Source: Scardovia inopinata JCM 12537
GTDB lineage: Bacteria > Actinomycetota > Actinomycetes > Actinomycetales > Bifidobacteriaceae
Direction: 5' to 3'
Length of the DNA: 64,000 nt
NCBI RefSeq assembly: GCF_001042695.1
Contig: NZ_AP012334.1
Span: forward strand, 1,116,001 to 1,180,000
The notes under the pieces were generated by a model, which was given only the letters and a program-made list of their open reading frames with translations, made no database searches and had not been told where the DNA came from. A program made the translations under genes and the position numbers. This document shows positions 36,205 through 49,892 of this stretch, piece after piece (the first letter of the stretch is position 1; each line of letters opens with the position of its first letter).

Positions 36205-36727
36205 TGGATTCCTCCACCATGTCTTTCAAACCTTGACGGTAATCAGCCAGAGCCTGTGCCAATCGTGAATCTGTGGTAGACAGAATGCTGACTGCCAGCA
36301 ACCCCGCATTGGTAGCGCCGGAATTGCCCACAGCTGTGGTAGCTACTGGTATTCCCCCAGGCATCTGGACAATAGACAGGAGGGAATCCCAGCCGCTTAA
36401 AGCGTGCGAGCGCACAGGAACGCCTATCACCGGCAGGGTGGTTTGCGCTGCCAGCATTCCAGGAAGATGTGCTGCCCCACCTGCACCAGCAATAATCACA
36501 TGAAGGCCTCTGCTTCGAGCCTGATGTGCAAAATCTGCCATTAATTCCGGGGTCCTGTGAGCCGAAATAACCTGTTTTACATAAGGAACCTGGAATTGAT
36601 CCAGAATATCGCAGGCCTTCTTCATGGTCTCCCAATCACTGGCTGACCCCATGACAACAGCAACAAGCGGTTTGGACCCATCCTGCTTCTTTGCCTCTTC
36701 TCGTGCATCTCTGTCTGTTTCTGCCAT
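36188..36727 (-). CDS. purE: N5-CAIR mutase
   Basis: Converts N5-CAIR to CAIR. I choose the ATG at 36727 (179 residues) because GAAAGGG precedes it and the family core [23 protein letters not shown] starts ~20 residues later; the open frame extends 48 codons upstream without conservation. [11 protein letters not shown] and [17 protein letters not shown] with PVIGVPV are the family signatures. It overlaps purK by 17 bases. Confidence 0.96.
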   Translation of the reverse strand: MAETDRDAREEAKKQDGSKPLVAVVMGSASDWETMKKACDILDQFQVPYVKQVISAHRTPELMADFAHQARSRGLHVIIAGAGGAAHLPGMLAAQTTLPVIGVPVRSHALSGWDSLLSIVQMPGGIPVATTAVGNSGATNAGLLAVSILSTTDSRLAQALADYRQGLKDMVEESNAKLV

Positions 36728-37037
36728 GGCCGCCCTTTCGCCTATCGTCTGTGTAATCTGTTTATGACAACTCAATCTCGGCAGCCAATAAACTGCGTAA
36801 TCGTATTGCCTGCTCCTCTTTATTGTATCGATCAAGGAGTATTTGTTTGTCTCCGGTATGCTTTTCCTCATCCACCAGCCATCTAAGCAGGAGCAAAATC
36901 TGAGTTTTTAGATTTTTTCCAGACTATAAAAAGAAAATTGCGATAATTTTATCGGTTCATTATGACCATCCTGGAATCTCATCGCAAGGTAAAGAGAGTT
37001 TCATTCTTTGTAAGATTCCCATCTGAAAGGAAAGATC
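36728..37037. other. divergent intergenic region between purE and the GT2 gene
   Basis: 310 bases. It holds the promoters of both directions, not individually identifiable. A CGATAA-TT-TTATCG palindrome is at about 36938-36951. AAAGGAAAGATC directly precedes the GT2 start. Nothing else recognised. Confidence 0.4.
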
Positions 37038-38000
37038 ATGGACCAAAGGAATATGACAGAGAACACAGCAGAAATCATTGACCGCTGCGGAAGCCCTCAG
37101 GATAGTGACGTTGATTTTGTCATTCCTGTCTATAACGAAGAGGAAGAGCTGGAGACTTCTATCAGGCAGCTGGGAGCATATTTATCGGGAACGGTGAATG
37201 AATATGGGGCTATTATCGCAGATGGAGTTCCGGCAAATTTCAGCTGGCAGATTGTCATAGCAGATAATGCCAGCACTGATACTACCTGGTCGATTGCTTC
37301 CGAACTCAGCCACCGCTACCCCGACCGTATCAGGGCAGTGAGAATTAGGGAAAAAGGGCGGGGACTCGCTCTCAAAAGTGCCTGGGGAGAGTCTAAGTCC
37401 CAGGTCTGTGCCTATATGGACGTCGATCTGTCTACAGGACTGGAACAGATCGACTCTTTAATTCTTCCACTTTTATCTGGAGAAGCCGATATTGCAATTG
37501 GCTCCCGCCTTCTTGCAGGTTCTTGGATTAAACGATCTGCCCGCAGAGAGTTTATTTCTCGCTCATACAATTTTCTTCTTCGAACATATTCCCGAGCTCG
37601 TTTTCACGATGCGCAATGCGGATTTAAGGCAATTCGGCGGCAAAGATTTCAGGACTTGCTCCCTCTGATTGTGGACAATGAATGGTTTTTCGATACCGAA
37701 CTCCTTCTTCTGGCCCAAGATAAAGGCTGGAAAATCAAGGAAATACCTGTTCGCTGGGTTGAAGACAGGGGAACGACGGTCAAGATCTTTGATACAGCCT
37801 GGAAAGACCTTCAAGGCATGAAACGGATGAAAACTTTCAGAAACAGCACCAATCCTGAGCAAATCCTCAGTCATCAGGCGGATGCCTATAGGCAGACTCA
37901 CGCCAGCCCCTTCGCCGGAAGCCTGATTCCCATATCCCTCTTGGGTAATTCCACAGTCTCAAGAAATCATCCTGCTATCCTCACAAATTTCACTGCGTAA
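37038..38000 (+). CDS. GT2 glycosyltransferase, dolichyl/polyprenyl-phosphate mannosyltransferase type
   Basis: A 320-residue GT-A enzyme expected to transfer a sugar from a nucleotide donor to polyprenyl phosphate at the inner face of the membrane. VDFVIPVYNEEEELETSI opens the fold, IADNASTDTTW follows, and AYMDVDLSTGL is the metal-binding DXD. GFKAIRRQRFQDLLP and DNEWFFDTELLLLA resemble the ALG5/DPM1 families. There is no membrane segment of its own; the last 40 residues are a polar tail. A gene for a GT39-type membrane transferase begins 36 bases later, the natural user of its product. Confidence 0.92.
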   Translation: MDQRNMTENTAEIIDRCGSPQDSDVDFVIPVYNEEEELETSIRQLGAYLSGTVNEYGAIIADGVPANFSWQIVIADNASTDTTWSIASELSHRYPDRIRAVRIREKGRGLALKSAWGESKSQVCAYMDVDLSTGLEQIDSLILPLLSGEADIAIGSRLLAGSWIKRSARREFISRSYNFLLRTYSRARFHDAQCGFKAIRRQRFQDLLPLIVDNEWFFDTELLLLAQDKGWKIKEIPVRWVEDRGTTVKIFDTAWKDLQGMKRMKTFRNSTNPEQILSHQADAYRQTHASPFAGSLIPISLLGNSTVSRNHPAILTNFTA

Positions 38001-38036
38001 TCATCGCTGCGTAATTAAAATTAAGAAAGGCAACTC

Positions 38037-40154
38037 ATGACATCAGCAATCGCAGGGTCAAAAACAAAAATATCAGCCGCTGACCCACCGCAGGCACCAG
38101 ACACACAGGCACTCGGTTCACAGGCATCAGCAGTTACCAGCCTCTACATCCTGCCTCACCGCCGTCGATCAGACTGGATAGCCGTGAGCCTGCTCATGGT
38201 GGCTGCCTGTGCCGTTTTCTTCATCAATCTAACAGCATCAGGATACGCCAACGAATTTTATTCTGCAGCAGCGCAGGCAGCCTCTCAAAACTGGTCTGCT
38301 TTCCTATGGGGATCTTCCGATGCGGGAAATGCCATCACAGTAGATAAGCCGCCGGCTTCCATCTGGCTGATGGGCCTGTCAGTCCGACTTCTGGGGCTAA
38401 GTTCTTTCTCTATTCTTCTTCCGGAAGCCTTGCTGGGGATAGGGTCAACATATCTTCTGTACGCTACTGTCCGTCGATATTGGGGCAACTGGGTTGGCAT
38501 CATAGCCGGTGGCATATTTATTACCACCCCCGTGACTGCTCTCATGTTCCGCTTCAATAATCCCGACGCCCTGCTGGTTTTCCTCATGATTGCTGCCAGC
38601 TCCTGCCTCATGCGGTCTTTGGAGTACAACACCAGCAGAAAAGGTAACCGCCGTCGGACATGGTGGATGGTTCTATCCGGTGTCTTAGTAGGCTTCGGTT
38701 TCTTAACTAAGCAATTCCAAGTCCTCCTGGTTTTGCCAGGAATGATCATGGCATTCTTAGTTGCCTCCCCTACAAAATTTATCCGCCGATTGGGTGATGG
38801 TTTGCTAGCTCTTATTGCCATGATTGTCAGTGCTGGCTGGTGGGTTATTCTTACCGTTCTTGTTCCAGCAGATAAGCGGCCTTATATAGGGGGTTCTCAG
38901 TCAAATTCTTTCCTGGAGCTGACTTTTAGTTATAATGGCCTGGGCCGGTTAACAGGAAACGAAACTGGTTCTGTTGTCCCTGGTGGATCTGGGGCAGGGG
39001 GCTCCCGGACAGGAGGATCCCAGGCCGGAATGTGGGGGCAGACCGGCTGGAACAGGTTATTTACCAGCGATTTTGCAGGACAGATTACGTGGTTGGCATT
39101 TTTTGCCTTTGCCGGTATCATCGTAGGCCTGATCATCACTCACCGGGAGAAACGGACAGATCTACGCCGGGCTCATGTTCTAATGACAGGTACTTGGCTC
39201 CTGGTTACCTGGCTGATTTTCAGCTTTATGTCCGGGATTTTCCATGCTTACTATACTGTTGCTCTCAGCCCCGCTATATCTACCCTGGCAGCCATTGCCA
39301 TAGCTGGATTATGGATGAAAAGAAAAAGCAGCTGGTCGGTACTAACAGCTTCTGCCCTGATACTGATCACCGGTCTGTGGTCGCAGAAAATAATCTCCTC
39401 AGCCGGATCTTATTCCTGGTTAGCCTCTCTGACTCTTATCGTGACCATTACGGGGTCAGTCCTTCTTGCAATTACCGGCTTACTCCAAACTCACGGTCAA
39501 GCATCTATCAGTCTGCGTCTGGCAAGAATCCTTGCACTGGTCATCAGCTCTGCCGCAGTTCTTGTCGGCCCCCTCACCTGGACAGTGGCAACTGTATCTA
39601 CCGGCCATCAAGGATCCATCGTCTCTGCAGGACCGTCTTCCCAAGGCGGCTCCCCTATGGGCGGCGGCCCAGGAGGAAATATCGGACCTGGAGGCAGGCC
39701 TGGAGGAAAAGGATTCTTCAATGGAAGCAGCTCAGGCGAGAGCAGGAAACAGCAGGCATATTCAGGTCAAGCAACAGGAGGCTCCGGTCTCCTGGGAGGC
39801 AGGAGCAATTCAGTCAGCTCCCGTCTCATCTCCCTGTTATCCAAGAATGCCAGTTCCTACAGATGGGCAGCTGCTACGACTGGGTCTCAGAATGCTGCTA
39901 CCTATCAGTTGGCCAGCCAGAAGCCCGTCATGGCTATAGGAGGATTTAATGGATCTGATGCCTATCCTACCTTGGCACAATTTAAGCGCTATGTCAGGCA
40001 AGGATTAATCCACTACTATATTTCTTCAGGCAGTGGCATGGGAGGCCAGCAAAATGGAGGGTCATCCACTGCATCTCAGATTGCTCAATGGGTCTCAACT
40101 CACTTCACAGCAACTACAGTTGATGGAGTAACCCTGTACGATCTGACTTCCTGA
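38037..40154 (+). CDS. GT39/ArnT-like polytopic glycosyltransferase
   Basis: A 705-residue membrane enzyme that would use a lipid-linked sugar to glycosylate a protein or glycan outside the cell. After a 45-residue polar start come about 11-13 membrane helices; the first loop carries NEFYSAAAQAASQNWSAF and DKPPASIWLMGLSVRL, where the catalytic acid of GT39/ArnT enzymes lies. A Gly/Ser-rich external segment is present (residues ~535-600, GGSPMGGGPGGNIGPGG...). The end (QIAQWVSTHFTATTVDGVTLYDL) is a soluble domain common to actinobacterial members. Sugar and acceptor are unknown. Confidence 0.88.
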   Translation: MTSAIAGSKTKISAADPPQAPDTQALGSQASAVTSLYILPHRRRSDWIAVSLLMVAACAVFFINLTASGYANEFYSAAAQAASQNWSAFLWGSSDAGNAITVDKPPASIWLMGLSVRLLGLSSFSILLPEALLGIGSTYLLYATVRRYWGNWVGIIAGGIFITTPVTALMFRFNNPDALLVFLMIAASSCLMRSLEYNTSRKGNRRRTWWMVLSGVLVGFGFLTKQFQVLLVLPGMIMAFLVASPTKFIRRLGDGLLALIAMIVSAGWWVILTVLVPADKRPYIGGSQSNSFLELTFSYNGLGRLTGNETGSVVPGGSGAGGSRTGGSQAGMWGQTGWNRLFTSDFAGQITWLAFFAFAGIIVGLIITHREKRTDLRRAHVLMTGTWLLVTWLIFSFMSGIFHAYYTVALSPAISTLAAIAIAGLWMKRKSSWSVLTASALILITGLWSQKIISSAGSYSWLASLTLIVTITGSVLLAITGLLQTHGQASISLRLARILALVISSAAVLVGPLTWTVATVSTGHQGSIVSAGPSSQGGSPMGGGPGGNIGPGGRPGGKGFFNGSSSGESRKQQAYSGQATGGSGLLGGRSNSVSSRLISLLSKNASSYRWAAATTGSQNAATYQLASQKPVMAIGGFNGSDAYPTLAQFKRYVRQGLIHYYISSGSGMGGQQNGGSSTASQIAQWVSTHFTATTVDGVTLYDLTS

Positions 40155-40200
40155 TTCTCCACGATTCATTGAAGCAATTGATCGAAATGATTAATCGAAA

Positions 40201-40250
40201 TGAATTCTCACCTGGCGGAAGCCCATCGAGCTAAAGCCAGGTGAGATTCA
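40201..40250 (+). terminator. long-arm hairpin after the GT39 gene
   Basis: CTCACCTGGC ... GCCAGGTGAG with flanking bases gives a stem of about 12-14 bp with a 19-base loop, 47 bases after the stop codon. There is no T-run, so factor-dependent termination or mRNA protection is as likely as intrinsic termination. Bases 40251-40434 show no other feature. Confidence 0.4.
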
Positions 40251-40434
40251 TGTCAGCCAAGTGACAACACAATGCCTTTCATGAAAATGAAATGACCAGC
40301 TTCGTGTAACATTGTGTAGCATAGAGAATATCTATCATTTTCAGGCATACACGTCGAAAACCTTCCGCAGCTCACGGACTGCACCTATGCTGTAAAAATG
40401 AGCGATGAAAGATCACACAGTGAAAGGAGAACCT

Positions 40435-40803
40435 ATGCGGTTGCTCGGTAATATTATTTGGATTATTCTTGGCGGATTGATAATTTCGATCGCCTGGTTT
40501 CTCCTGGGGCTCCTCTTCTACATCACTATCATTGGTATCCCCCTTGGCCGGCAATGTTTCAAAATGGCCAGCCTTACCCTCACTCCTTTTGGAAAGACTA
40601 TTGTTTATAGCCGGGGAGCAGGATTCAGCATCCTTAACATTGTATGGGCACTGACATGTGGCTGGGTAATGGCCTTAGCGTACATCACAGCCGGAGTTGG
40701 TAATTGTATAACGATTATAGGTATCCCCTTTGGTATTCAGTCTTTCAAGATGGCAGCACTGGCTTTCTGGCCCTTTGGCTCTGAAGTAGTATCTTTCGCA
40801 TAA
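40435..40803 (+). CDS. YccF domain membrane protein
   Basis: A 122-residue integral membrane protein with an internal duplication: ITIIGIPLGRQCFKMASLTL in the first half and ITIIGIPFGIQSFKMAALAF in the second, each ending in a PFG. This is the doubled YccF (DUF307) domain. The ATG at 40435 follows AAAGGAGA and starts MRLLGNIIWIILGG, the family start. Function of the family is not established. It stands alone, with an insertion sequence 54 bases downstream. Confidence 0.9.
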   Translation: MRLLGNIIWIILGGLIISIAWFLLGLLFYITIIGIPLGRQCFKMASLTLTPFGKTIVYSRGAGFSILNIVWALTCGWVMALAYITAGVGNCITIIGIPFGIQSFKMAALAFWPFGSEVVSFA

Positions 40804-40857
40804 AGACACCTGCAATTTACGGGAATTATCGTATAAACATCCAGATAATAAGTTTTA

Positions 40858-41905
40858 CTGATTTGCCAATTTAATCGTTACACTCGTGGGTAAAAGAAAA
40901 GGGCCATTGATATCCTGTGAATTACCACATCCTACAGGAAAGAATAAATTCAATGACCCATACACAACTTACCATACAAGAAGCAGCACTCATACACAGG
41001 TACCTTCATTCAGGATTATCAGTTATGCAGGTTAGCGTCATTACTCATCAGTCTCGCCCTACCATTTATCGTATTAATCAGTGGGTAGACACTGGTAAAA
41101 TATTTCTGAATGGTTCCAATACACTCGTATCCCTAGAAGTCTTCGAGGAAGACATCGCTTGTGTTTGGCTTCTAGGACTGTGCGCGCATTCGTCAGTATC
41201 TGTCATATGGGTATAGTCCTGGTGTAATCGCTCGCACGAAGAATGTTGGGTGTTCTACACGTAGTCTCTACTGGCTTGCTCAGAAAGGAACTCTCTCTAT
41301 CGCGTTACTGCAATGGAAGGGGAAACGACGGAAGAATCATCACGAGGAAAAGAGAGCCGGTTAATAGGCGCGGTGTCTATCCACGAAAGAAGCAGCATCT
41401 TTCCTGACTACATGCACGTGTTTGGACATTGGGAAGGAAACACTATCGTGGGTAAAGGCAGAATACGCTGTGTCATAACACTAGTAGAAAGACTGAGTAA
41501 ACGTATCGTAACTCTACCTACCACGGGTCGTAAAACAGATGATATAGAAGAATCTCTGCATGAGTGGCTTACACGACAGCCAATAAACACGGTAAAGTCT
41601 ATTACTTTTGGCCGGGGTTTAGAATTGCTCAGTGGAAACAAGCCATTCGTGATACTGATACAAGTGTGTTCTTTGCTAATCAAGGATGCCCTGGGCAGCG
41701 TGGTTTAAACGAGAACTCGAATGGATTGCTACGTCGTAGTGGGCTGCCTAAAACTATGGACTTCACTAACGTGAACGCCTGGTATATTCGTCGTGTCGCA
41801 GCTAAACGCAATCGTATTCCTTGTGAGAGTCTAACTATAAAACACCACACAAAATATTTATGACTCATACATCGCCAAACTGTAACGATTAAATTGGCAA
41901 ATCAG
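40858..41905 (+). mobile_element. IS30-family insertion sequence, decayed
   Basis: A 1048-base element bounded by perfect 25-bp terminal inverted repeats (40858-40882 and 41881-41905; inner core GATTTGCCAATTTAATCGTT). Size and transposase type are those of IS30. The only gene inside is broken by frameshifts (next entry). I could not identify a clear target duplication; IS30 elements make short ones. It sits between yccF and the 3' end of an rRNA operon. Confidence 0.9.
40953..41863 (+). pseudogene. IS30-type transposase, frameshifted
   Basis: Starts at MTHTQLTIQEAALIHRYLHS with the N-terminal helix-turn-helix (SRPTIYRINQW). The reading frame changes near 41170, near 41355 and near 41600; in the right frames it yields RIRQYLSYGYSPGVIART, then the catalytic region FGHWEGNTIVGK, then NQGCPGQRGLNENSNGLLR. 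The first catalytic aspartate of the DDE triad (normally HWEGD) is asparagine here, a second inactivating change. Not functional as read. Confidence 0.9.
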
Positions 41906-41927
41906 GAATTTAATAGGTATTGGTGGG

Positions 41928-41956
41928 GGGTTTAACTGGTGTGGCCGGTTAAACCC
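41928..41956 (-). terminator. hairpin beyond the 5S rRNA gene
   Basis: GGGTTTAACTGG-TGTGG-CCGGTTAAACCC, a 12-bp stem with one G:U pair and a 5-base loop. It lies 25 bases downstream of the 5S gene on the minus strand and is the likely end of the rRNA operon, although a T-run is missing. Confidence 0.6.
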
Positions 41957-41980
41957 TTCATCGTACTGTTAATGTTTGTG

Positions 41981-42097
41981 TGTGGCGGTGTGCTACTTTC
42001 CCGCGTCCTGTCGGATGGAGTATCATTGCCGTGCCAGGTCTTAGCTTCCGGGTTCGGGATGGTGCCGGGCGTTTCCCCTGGGCTATGACCGCCACAA
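41981..42097 (-). rRNA. rrf: 5S ribosomal RNA
   Basis: Read on the minus strand it begins GTGGCGGTCATAGCCC and contains CACCATCCCGAACCCGGAAG and the 3' GTAGCACACCGCCAC, which pairs with the 5' end. About 117 bases. Placed after 23S at a spacing of ~230 bases. Ends estimated to within a few bases. Confidence 0.93.
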
Positions 42098-42326
42098 GAC
42101 TCTATTCTCTTATTATTCTGTTGTTTTATTGTGTGGTGGGTTGGGGACCGGTTAGTGGACGGGGCGGCTGCTTGCTTGAGGTTGGGTGGTGTAGTATATA
42201 GTTTGAGAGTGTGTCACTAACAGTAGTGTGTTCTCTTGTTGCTGTGAGGAGTGTTACACTGTTCTTACCCGCATGCTCATACATACTCGTATAAGCTGAT
42301 GGTAAGAATGGTGAGAAAGAGAGTAG

Positions 42327-45400
<3,074 letters not shown>

Positions 45401-45557
45401 ACATCACTCACCAGCCTAACGACCCCAGACAACAACTGTCATCACACAATAATGATCACACTAAACTAAAACATTCACCCCACACCCCCCTCCCACAAGA
45501 GAGAAGCACGGGAAGAAAATGCACCACAAACACCCCACCCCAACAGGCAAGGCATTC

Positions 45558-45587
45558 GCTCGCGTCCACTATCCAGTTCTCAAACCA
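45558..45587 (-). promoter_or_regulatory. rRNA spacer antitermination/processing box
   Basis: On the minus strand the 16S-23S spacer (45401-45778) contains GGTTTGAGAACTGGATAGTG. The same TTTGAGAACT core occurs in the 16S leader, as in other actinobacterial operons, where it acts in rRNA antitermination or processing. The spacer has no tRNA gene. Confidence 0.6.
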
Positions 45588-45776
45588 CCACCCCAGACAC
45601 GCAGCAACCACCCACCAGCAATCACCACACACCAGGAAGCCCCCACACCGCACAGTCGCGGTTTGGAAACCCAACAGCATGCCCCACACTACCCTCTTGT
45701 TTTCCGACTCATCCACACCACACCAGCCACACGACTGGCAGAAAAAACACCCCCACACAGGGGGCACACATCTCCG

Positions 45777-47322
<1,546 letters not shown>

Positions 47323-47542
47323 AAACCTCACAGAAGACTCAAAACAAGCCCACAAAAAAGAAAAAAACAAAAAGCACAAGGACACCCAACCACCCACAGG
47401 CAGCCAAGCACCTCACACAAAAAACATGCCCCCCACAAGCACACCACACAAGCACACCCATGAGAAACACACTGGCAATCAAAAAACAAAAACCAAACCA
47501 AAAACAAACTTTCAGTTCAGGCATAAAAAGTAGCACAAAACA

Positions 47543-47563
47543 CGCTATTGAGTTCTCAAACCA
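47543..47563 (-). promoter_or_regulatory. 16S leader box matching the spacer box
   Basis: GGTTTGAGAACTCAATAGCG on the minus strand about 220 bases upstream of 16S. It shares TTTGAGAACT with the spacer box at 45558-45587 and is the likely nut/BoxA-like or processing element of the operon. I could not locate the rRNA promoter with confidence. Confidence 0.55.
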
Positions 47564-48154
47564 CCACCACACAACCAGCCACAACCCCCAACCACGAAGG
47601 AAGCAACCCCGCAGGCAGCAAAAAAAAACAATACACCACCCCACCCCACACCACAACCCCCCGGCGTGTCGCAAAAGACTAATTTCTTATCATGCCTTGC
47701 TAATCAAGGCATTTGCATATCTCTATTCGAAAAGTCCCTTTCTCCATGATGTCTCCATGATGGGAAATGGAAACAAATTATTTGTTCCATTATCCTTGGT
47801 AATAGTCAAAAATTTCTTCATCAGCATAAACGTACTGTTCTGAATCTGAATTATCTTTCACCTTGAGTGGAGAAACAGAAGTATTGCCGAATAGAGGCAT
47901 TACGAAGCACAGGCATAGCAAAGCAGAAATACATAACCGTCTCATATAGTGTCCCCAGTTAAGAGATCTGGGACATAAGTCACTTTATAATAGCTTTACC
48001 GGTAAGGTTGTTTTATCTAGCTCACCCTGGATAAAACAACCTTTAGAACACACCTAATATTGACGCATTGAATAGAATAGAAGTTTGCTGCAGATGTATT
48101 GGATGTATTAAACAGTATTAGAACAAAAATAAAACAGATTCGAGGCGAGCTGCT
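47564..48154. other. intergenic region between the rRNA operon and the kinase gene
   Basis: About 590 bases holding the upstream part of the rRNA operon and the leader of the kinase gene. Inverted repeats: 47692-47712 (8-bp stem), 47767-47790 (ATGGAAACAAAT/ATTTGTTCCAT), 47951-47974 (GTCCCCAG/CTGGGAC) and 48004-48043 (next entry). TCTCCATGATG is tandemly doubled at 47741-47762. No gene seen; the open frame across the rRNA leader has a low-complexity translation and is not real. Confidence 0.5.
48004..48043 (+). promoter_or_regulatory. perfect 14-bp hairpin in the kinase gene leader
   Basis: AAGGTTGTTTTATC pairs exactly with GATAAAACAACCTT across a 12-base loop, 111 bases before the kinase ATG. 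No T-run follows, so it is more likely an operator or RNA switch element than a terminator. No known riboswitch fold recognised. Confidence 0.45.
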
Positions 48155-49057
48155 ATGTCTATCTACCAAAAAAATACCGATCCGACCGGTCCACTTCTTT
48201 ATCAGCGCGATTCTACATATATCCCCCGAGTTGCTGCTGTTCATGACATGTGTGGTTATGGAAAATGCTCTCTGACTGCGGCGATTCCTATTCTTTCTGC
48301 CAGCGGATGCGACGTCTGCCCCGTTCCCACCGCTCTTTTGTCAGCCCACACTCAATATAAAACCTATACTTTTCACGACACTACGGATATCCTGTCTGCT
48401 TATCTTGATGCCTGGCAAGAAGAAGAGGTTGACCTGGACGCTGTATACTCAGGTTTTTTGGGGAACGCTCAGCAGGTTGATTTGATTGAACGATTATATA
48501 AGGACTATCCTCGGGCTCTGAGATTAGTAGATCCAGTCATGGGCGATGGTGGGAAAATGTATCCTACCTATACCCAGGAGCTATGTCAGGCTATGGGCCG
48601 GCTGGCTGATGGGGCAGATATTCTCATGCCCAATTTGACTGAAACATCTATACTGACTGGAAGAGAGTATAAAGGACAGAATCTTACCGATACTCAGGTA
48701 AATGCTGCTCTAGATTCCCTCCTGGATCTGGGGGCCAAAAATGTGGTTCTCAAAGGTATTGATCGGCAGGATGGGGTGCTGAGGAATTTTGTGGCAACTC
48801 AGACAGGTGGATCCGCAGGAAAAGTTGAGATTGCCCACGAGAAACTTCCCTTTATGATTCATGGAACTGGCGATGCCTTCGCTTCCGCTCTCTGCGGAGC
48901 AGTTATGGCTGGGAAACCCTTGGATCAAGCTGCTTACATTGCTGGCGATTTTGTTCGCAACGCTATGGTTTCTACCCGCCGGCAGCCGAATTTTGAGCAG
49001 AGAGGGGTCAGTTTCGAATTAAATCTTGCTCAGCTGACTGCATTGGTACAAGACTAA
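48155..49057 (+). CDS. pdxK: pyridoxal/pyridoxamine kinase
   Basis: Ribokinase-fold enzyme phosphorylating B6 vitamers for the salvage of PLP. RVAAVHDMCGYGKCSLTAAI near residue 26 matches the family's SHVxYGxxGN-type start region, RLVDPVMGDGGKMYPTY and DILMPNLTETSILTG are conserved, and HGTGDAFASALCG near 236 carries the catalytic aspartate. About 20 residues precede the usual start. HMP kinase is a less likely alternative. A strong terminator follows. Confidence 0.92.
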   Translation: MSIYQKNTDPTGPLLYQRDSTYIPRVAAVHDMCGYGKCSLTAAIPILSASGCDVCPVPTALLSAHTQYKTYTFHDTTDILSAYLDAWQEEEVDLDAVYSGFLGNAQQVDLIERLYKDYPRALRLVDPVMGDGGKMYPTYTQELCQAMGRLADGADILMPNLTETSILTGREYKGQNLTDTQVNAALDSLLDLGAKNVVLKGIDRQDGVLRNFVATQTGGSAGKVEIAHEKLPFMIHGTGDAFASALCGAVMAGKPLDQAAYIAGDFVRNAMVSTRRQPNFEQRGVSFELNLAQLTALVQD

Positions 49058-49279
49058 TTGCTTCCTCTTACACGATTAGGAGCTCATGATTAAGAGTTTA
49101 TGATTAAGAACTCAAAATCGAGAGCTCTTACTTTTCATGCCCGGAATAGGGTTCAGAGGTCTATGCTCAGAGGCATATAAAGAAAGTTTTGCTGCAAAAA
49201 TTGCTGCAAACAATATGGCCAAGCACCCGGGGAAGGCTGCCTATATTGTATAGGCCTAAATTGTAGAGGTATAAACTGC

Positions 49280-49317
49280 AGTGGCAGCAGGCTATTACCA
49301 GCCTGCTGCCACTTTTC
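49280..49317 (+). terminator. strong intrinsic terminator after the kinase gene
   Basis: A perfect 14-bp stem AGTGGCAGCAGGCT/AGCCTGCTGCCACT with a 6-base ATTACC loop, followed by TTTT. The interval from the kinase stop to here (49058-49279) contains two copies of ATGATTAAGA and a small GCCTAT/ATAGGC hairpin but no gene. Confidence 0.85.
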
Positions 49318-49426
49318 CACATTTTATCCGCAGTGATAAAGTCCTTAATTTTGAGGCGTGTTTCACGTTTGACCACATTGGGCAAAAAACTTCTCATGCT
49401 GAGGCGTTGCATGCTTTAGTAGAGAT

Positions 49427-49885
49427 ATGAGTCAAACACATGTATTAAAGCCCCTGCAGGGACTTTGGGAAAGTAAGCCACATAAGGACTGTCTCCAGCC
49501 CGTAGCTTCCATGACAGCAAAGGAGCTAGGAGCATACGGAGAGACAATAGCATGTTCCTATCTTGAACGAAACGGCTATCGGATAATTGACCGTAACTGG
49601 TCATGCCGGTATGGAGAGCTGGACATCGTCGCTCTGGCACCGCCGACAGTTGCTCAACCTCGCAGGAGACTGATCATCGCCGAGGTGAAAACCCGACGGA
49701 GCATGCTCTTCGGAACACCTATGGAGGCTATCACCCCGCAGAAACTCGAGCGTATGAGGAGGGCTAGTTTTCTCTGGCGTGATGCTCATCCGGCGGAGGG
49801 CAAAAGACAGACTCGTTTTGATGCCATAGCAATTGATTTTGAAGATTCCTTAAAACCCACCATTTCTCATGTGAAAGGAATCTAA
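49427..49885 (+). CDS. yraN: YraN/UPF0102 family protein
   Basis: A 152-residue nuclease-fold protein (PD-(D/E)xK type) of unknown exact role, nearly always next to comM and dprA. The core begins at LGAYGETIACSYLERNGYRI (residue ~34) and continues RNWSCRYGELDIVAL and RLIIAEVKTRRS, where the acidic and lysine residues form the nuclease-like site. The first 28 residues are not conserved, so translation might begin at the ATG at 49511. It is 7 bases from comM. Confidence 0.92.
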   Translation: MSQTHVLKPLQGLWESKPHKDCLQPVASMTAKELGAYGETIACSYLERNGYRIIDRNWSCRYGELDIVALAPPTVAQPRRRLIIAEVKTRRSMLFGTPMEAITPQKLERMRRASFLWRDAHPAEGKRQTRFDAIAIDFEDSLKPTISHVKGI

Positions 49886-49892
49886 GAATCAC

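Noticed and set aside
39032-39949. A 305-codon frame inside the GT39-like gene
   Set aside because: It is the +1 shadow of a well-supported membrane protein; the translation is Arg/Ser/Cys-rich with no membrane pattern.
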